NCBI GenBank assembly: GCA_020440935.1
Contig: JAGRNC010000143.1
Location: forward strand, 1-6,624
Length of the DNA: 6,624 bases
From: Leptospiraceae bacterium
Lineage (GTDB): Bacteria; Spirochaetota; Leptospiria; Leptospirales; Leptonemataceae
Direction of reading: 5' to 3'
The notes beneath the pieces are model-generated. The model saw only the letters and a program-made list of their open reading frames with translations. It searched no databases and had not been told where the DNA came from. Shown here piece after piece: positions 5,094-6,624 of the stretch (the stretch's first letter is position 1; every line of letters begins with the position of its first letter). The translations under genes and the position numbers were made by a program.

Positions 5094-6624
5094 ATGGCCG
5101 AAACAGACAATCCCACCCCAGCCTCGGCAAGACCGGGCTTTAACGAAATATTGGGCTCGTTGCTAATCCTCATGGGATTGCTTTTGAGCCTGGCGGTAAT
5201 TTCGTACGACAATCAGGCGGCCATGGGTTTGCAGCCAGGAACGGTGCAGAACTGGACCGGCACCGTTGGCCATTATGGCGCCATGCTCCTGTTTATTTTG
5301 TTTGGTAAGGCATCCTACGTTCTGGGACCGCTGATGGTGTACATGGGACTGCGCGGTCTGGTGCAATCGCGCAGCGAAGATTACGTGCCCGGCATGCTGG
5401 GCTCCCTCACCATGGTAACGGCGTTATCGCTATTCTTTCATTTCTATACTCCACTAACTTATTCCGATGTGCAGGGCACCGATCCTATCAGCGGCGGCGG
5501 CGCGCTGGGATACCGAGTAGGGGAGATGCTCAAGTTTCTCTTTGGAACATACGGCGCATTCCTGGTGGCTCTGGGTATTCTTGTTCCGGGCTTTCTCTAT
5601 ACGTTTCGACTTCCATTTCCGGAGTTTCTAAACCTTACGCGAAATCGGCTGGGTCGGATGCGCGAGGGCGGACGAACGGGTGTGCATCGTTTGCTGTACG
5701 TACTATTCCCGCCGCCTCCCCAGAAGGTAGAGGAACCGACCGAGGAGAAAGAAGAAGTACTTACCACAGGACAGGCCGGCATGAGCTGGCATGAATACCA
5801 GGGCCTGGAGAAAGGCAACCATGGGCCCCTTAGCTACGACGACTACACGAATCAGGACGAATCCATGAAGCAACCATTATGGGAGAAGAAAGAGCAATCC
5901 TCACGAAAGCCGTGGATTGAAAAAAAGGTCATGGAGGAAAGCGAACCGTTGCGGCCCCGTAGCTGGACTCCGGAACGAATCTCTCGAAGCCATGCCGGCA
6001 TGGATCCTCGCCAGGAATCGCTGCTGGAGATGGAGCATCGTCATTCCAATCGTGCCATATCGCTTGAGGACGATTCTGATGGCCTGGAACCCATGGAAGG
6101 CGAAGAAGAGGCTCTTTCCCGACCGTTACCGGACAATCCCAGCATTCCCGGCTATTTTGATCCCAGCGGCAAATCCTATCATTTTACCCGCAAGCGTCCG
6201 GCGGCATTTCGTAAAGACGACGACGGATACCTGGGAGTATTGAACTTGGAATCCTCGTTGCGAAACCCTTCGGCTCGCCAGAGTTATTTCTCGGCCGACA
6301 AGCATTCGGCTTCGGCTGTTCTGGAACGCCAGGAACTATCCCTGGATCACGACGCTGCCATTGCATTTGATGCCGCCCAGTATTCGGACGATTCGTCGCA
6401 AGATTCGCAGGCAATTTCGGATTGGCAGGAACGGGCAACGGTATCGGAACTGGAAAGCGACCATGGCTTCCATTCTCCCGCGCCCGACATGCAACGGAGC
6501 GAATCCGCCGATTCGATGGACCTGCATTCGACTTCAGACACAACCGAAGCCGACGCAGACTCTGAATCCGATTTCGCATTCGAATCAGATCTGGAATCCG
6601 AGGATTATGCATCCGGCCCGGATG
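5094..6624 (+). CDS. ftsK: FtsK/SpoIIIE-type DNA translocase, N-terminal part (3' end outside window)
   Basis: FtsK-family proteins are septum-anchored ATPases that pump chromosomal DNA during division. The frame is open for 510 codons from the ATG at 5094 to the right edge. It is the first start after an in-frame stop at 5091-5093, and it precedes the first membrane helix; no Shine-Dalgarno is visible. Residues 18-171 show about four hydrophobic membrane segments (about 18-37, 62-86, 98-118, 146-171). They carry wording typical of the FtsK 4TM domain: LAVISYDNQ after helix 1, then LFGKASYVLGPL (69-80) and GGALGYRVGEMLKFLFG (135-151). From about 205 the product becomes a hydrophilic, proline-containing and then strongly acidic, Ser-rich linker, at least 300 residues long. 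No Walker A, Walker B or gamma DNA-binding domain is reached, so motor function is inferred from the N-terminus only. An FtsK-like membrane protein without a motor cannot be excluded from this window alone. Confidence 0.85.
   Translation, partial: MAETDNPTPASARPGFNEILGSLLILMGLLLSLAVISYDNQAAMGLQPGTVQNWTGTVGHYGAMLLFILFGKASYVLGPLMVYMGLRGLVQSRSEDYVPGMLGSLTMVTALSLFFHFYTPLTYSDVQGTDPISGGGALGYRVGEMLKFLFGTYGAFLVALGILVPGFLYTFRLPFPEFLNLTRNRLGRMREGGRTGVHRLLYVLFPPPPQKVEEPTEEKEEVLTTGQAGMSWHEYQGLEKGNHGPLSYDDYTNQDESMKQPLWEKKEQSSRKPWIEKKVMEESEPLRPRSWTPERISRSHAGMDPRQESLLEMEHRHSNRAISLEDDSDGLEPMEGEEEALSRPLPDNPSIPGYFDPSGKSYHFTRKRPAAFRKDDDGYLGVLNLESSLRNPSARQSYFSADKHSASAVLERQELSLDHDAAIAFDAAQYSDDSSQDSQAISDWQERATVSELESDHGFHSPAPDMQRSESADSMDLHSTSDTTEADADSESDFAFESDLESEDYASGPD

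Noticed and set aside
4584..5882. CCATTATGG occurring three times (4584-4592, 5270-5278, 5874-5882)
   Set aside because: Two copies are inside the ftsK coding frame with unrelated context and no regular spacing; a nine-base motif recurring in codon-biased DNA is probably chance.

Overview
This window is a conserved bacterial housekeeping block, with every gene on the + strand. From left to right it holds the 3' end of infB (translation initiation factor IF-2), rbfA (30S maturation factor), truB (tRNA pseudouridine-55 synthase), rpsO (ribosomal protein S15), pnp (polynucleotide phosphorylase), dut (dUTPase), and the 5' part of a gene for an FtsK/SpoIIIE-type DNA translocase that runs off the right edge. 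No RNA gene, insertion sequence, CRISPR array or phage-like gene was seen.

Organism: base composition is moderate, a little over half G+C by eye, with frequent CGA arginine codons. The TruB catalytic segment reads GHTGTLDRFASGL, a wording I associate with Leptospira-type spirochaetes. The composition would suit Leptonema or Turneriella better than low-GC Leptospira. This placement is inference from memory and should be treated as tentative.

Layout: infB, rbfA and truB form one tightly packed unit, with an 11-nt gap and then a 35-nt overlap. A 99-nt AT-rich spacer leads to rpsO, followed 30 nt later by pnp. This is the classic infB-rbfA-truB-rpsO-pnp order, linking translation initiation, 30S assembly, tRNA modification and RNA turnover. 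After pnp come three consecutive hairpins, the last being a textbook Rho-independent terminator. dut and the ftsK-like gene follow as a second unit concerned with DNA synthesis and chromosome handling. Both of these lack a visible Shine-Dalgarno sequence, and both begin with the same 11 bases.

Nothing here amounts to a new biological system. The points worth a second look are local: an Arg/Gly-rich tail on PNPase, the stacked hairpins after pnp and a second copy of one hairpin arm just before dut, an apparently altered RbfA kink motif, a possibly leaderless ftsK start, and a long acidic Ser-rich FtsK linker.
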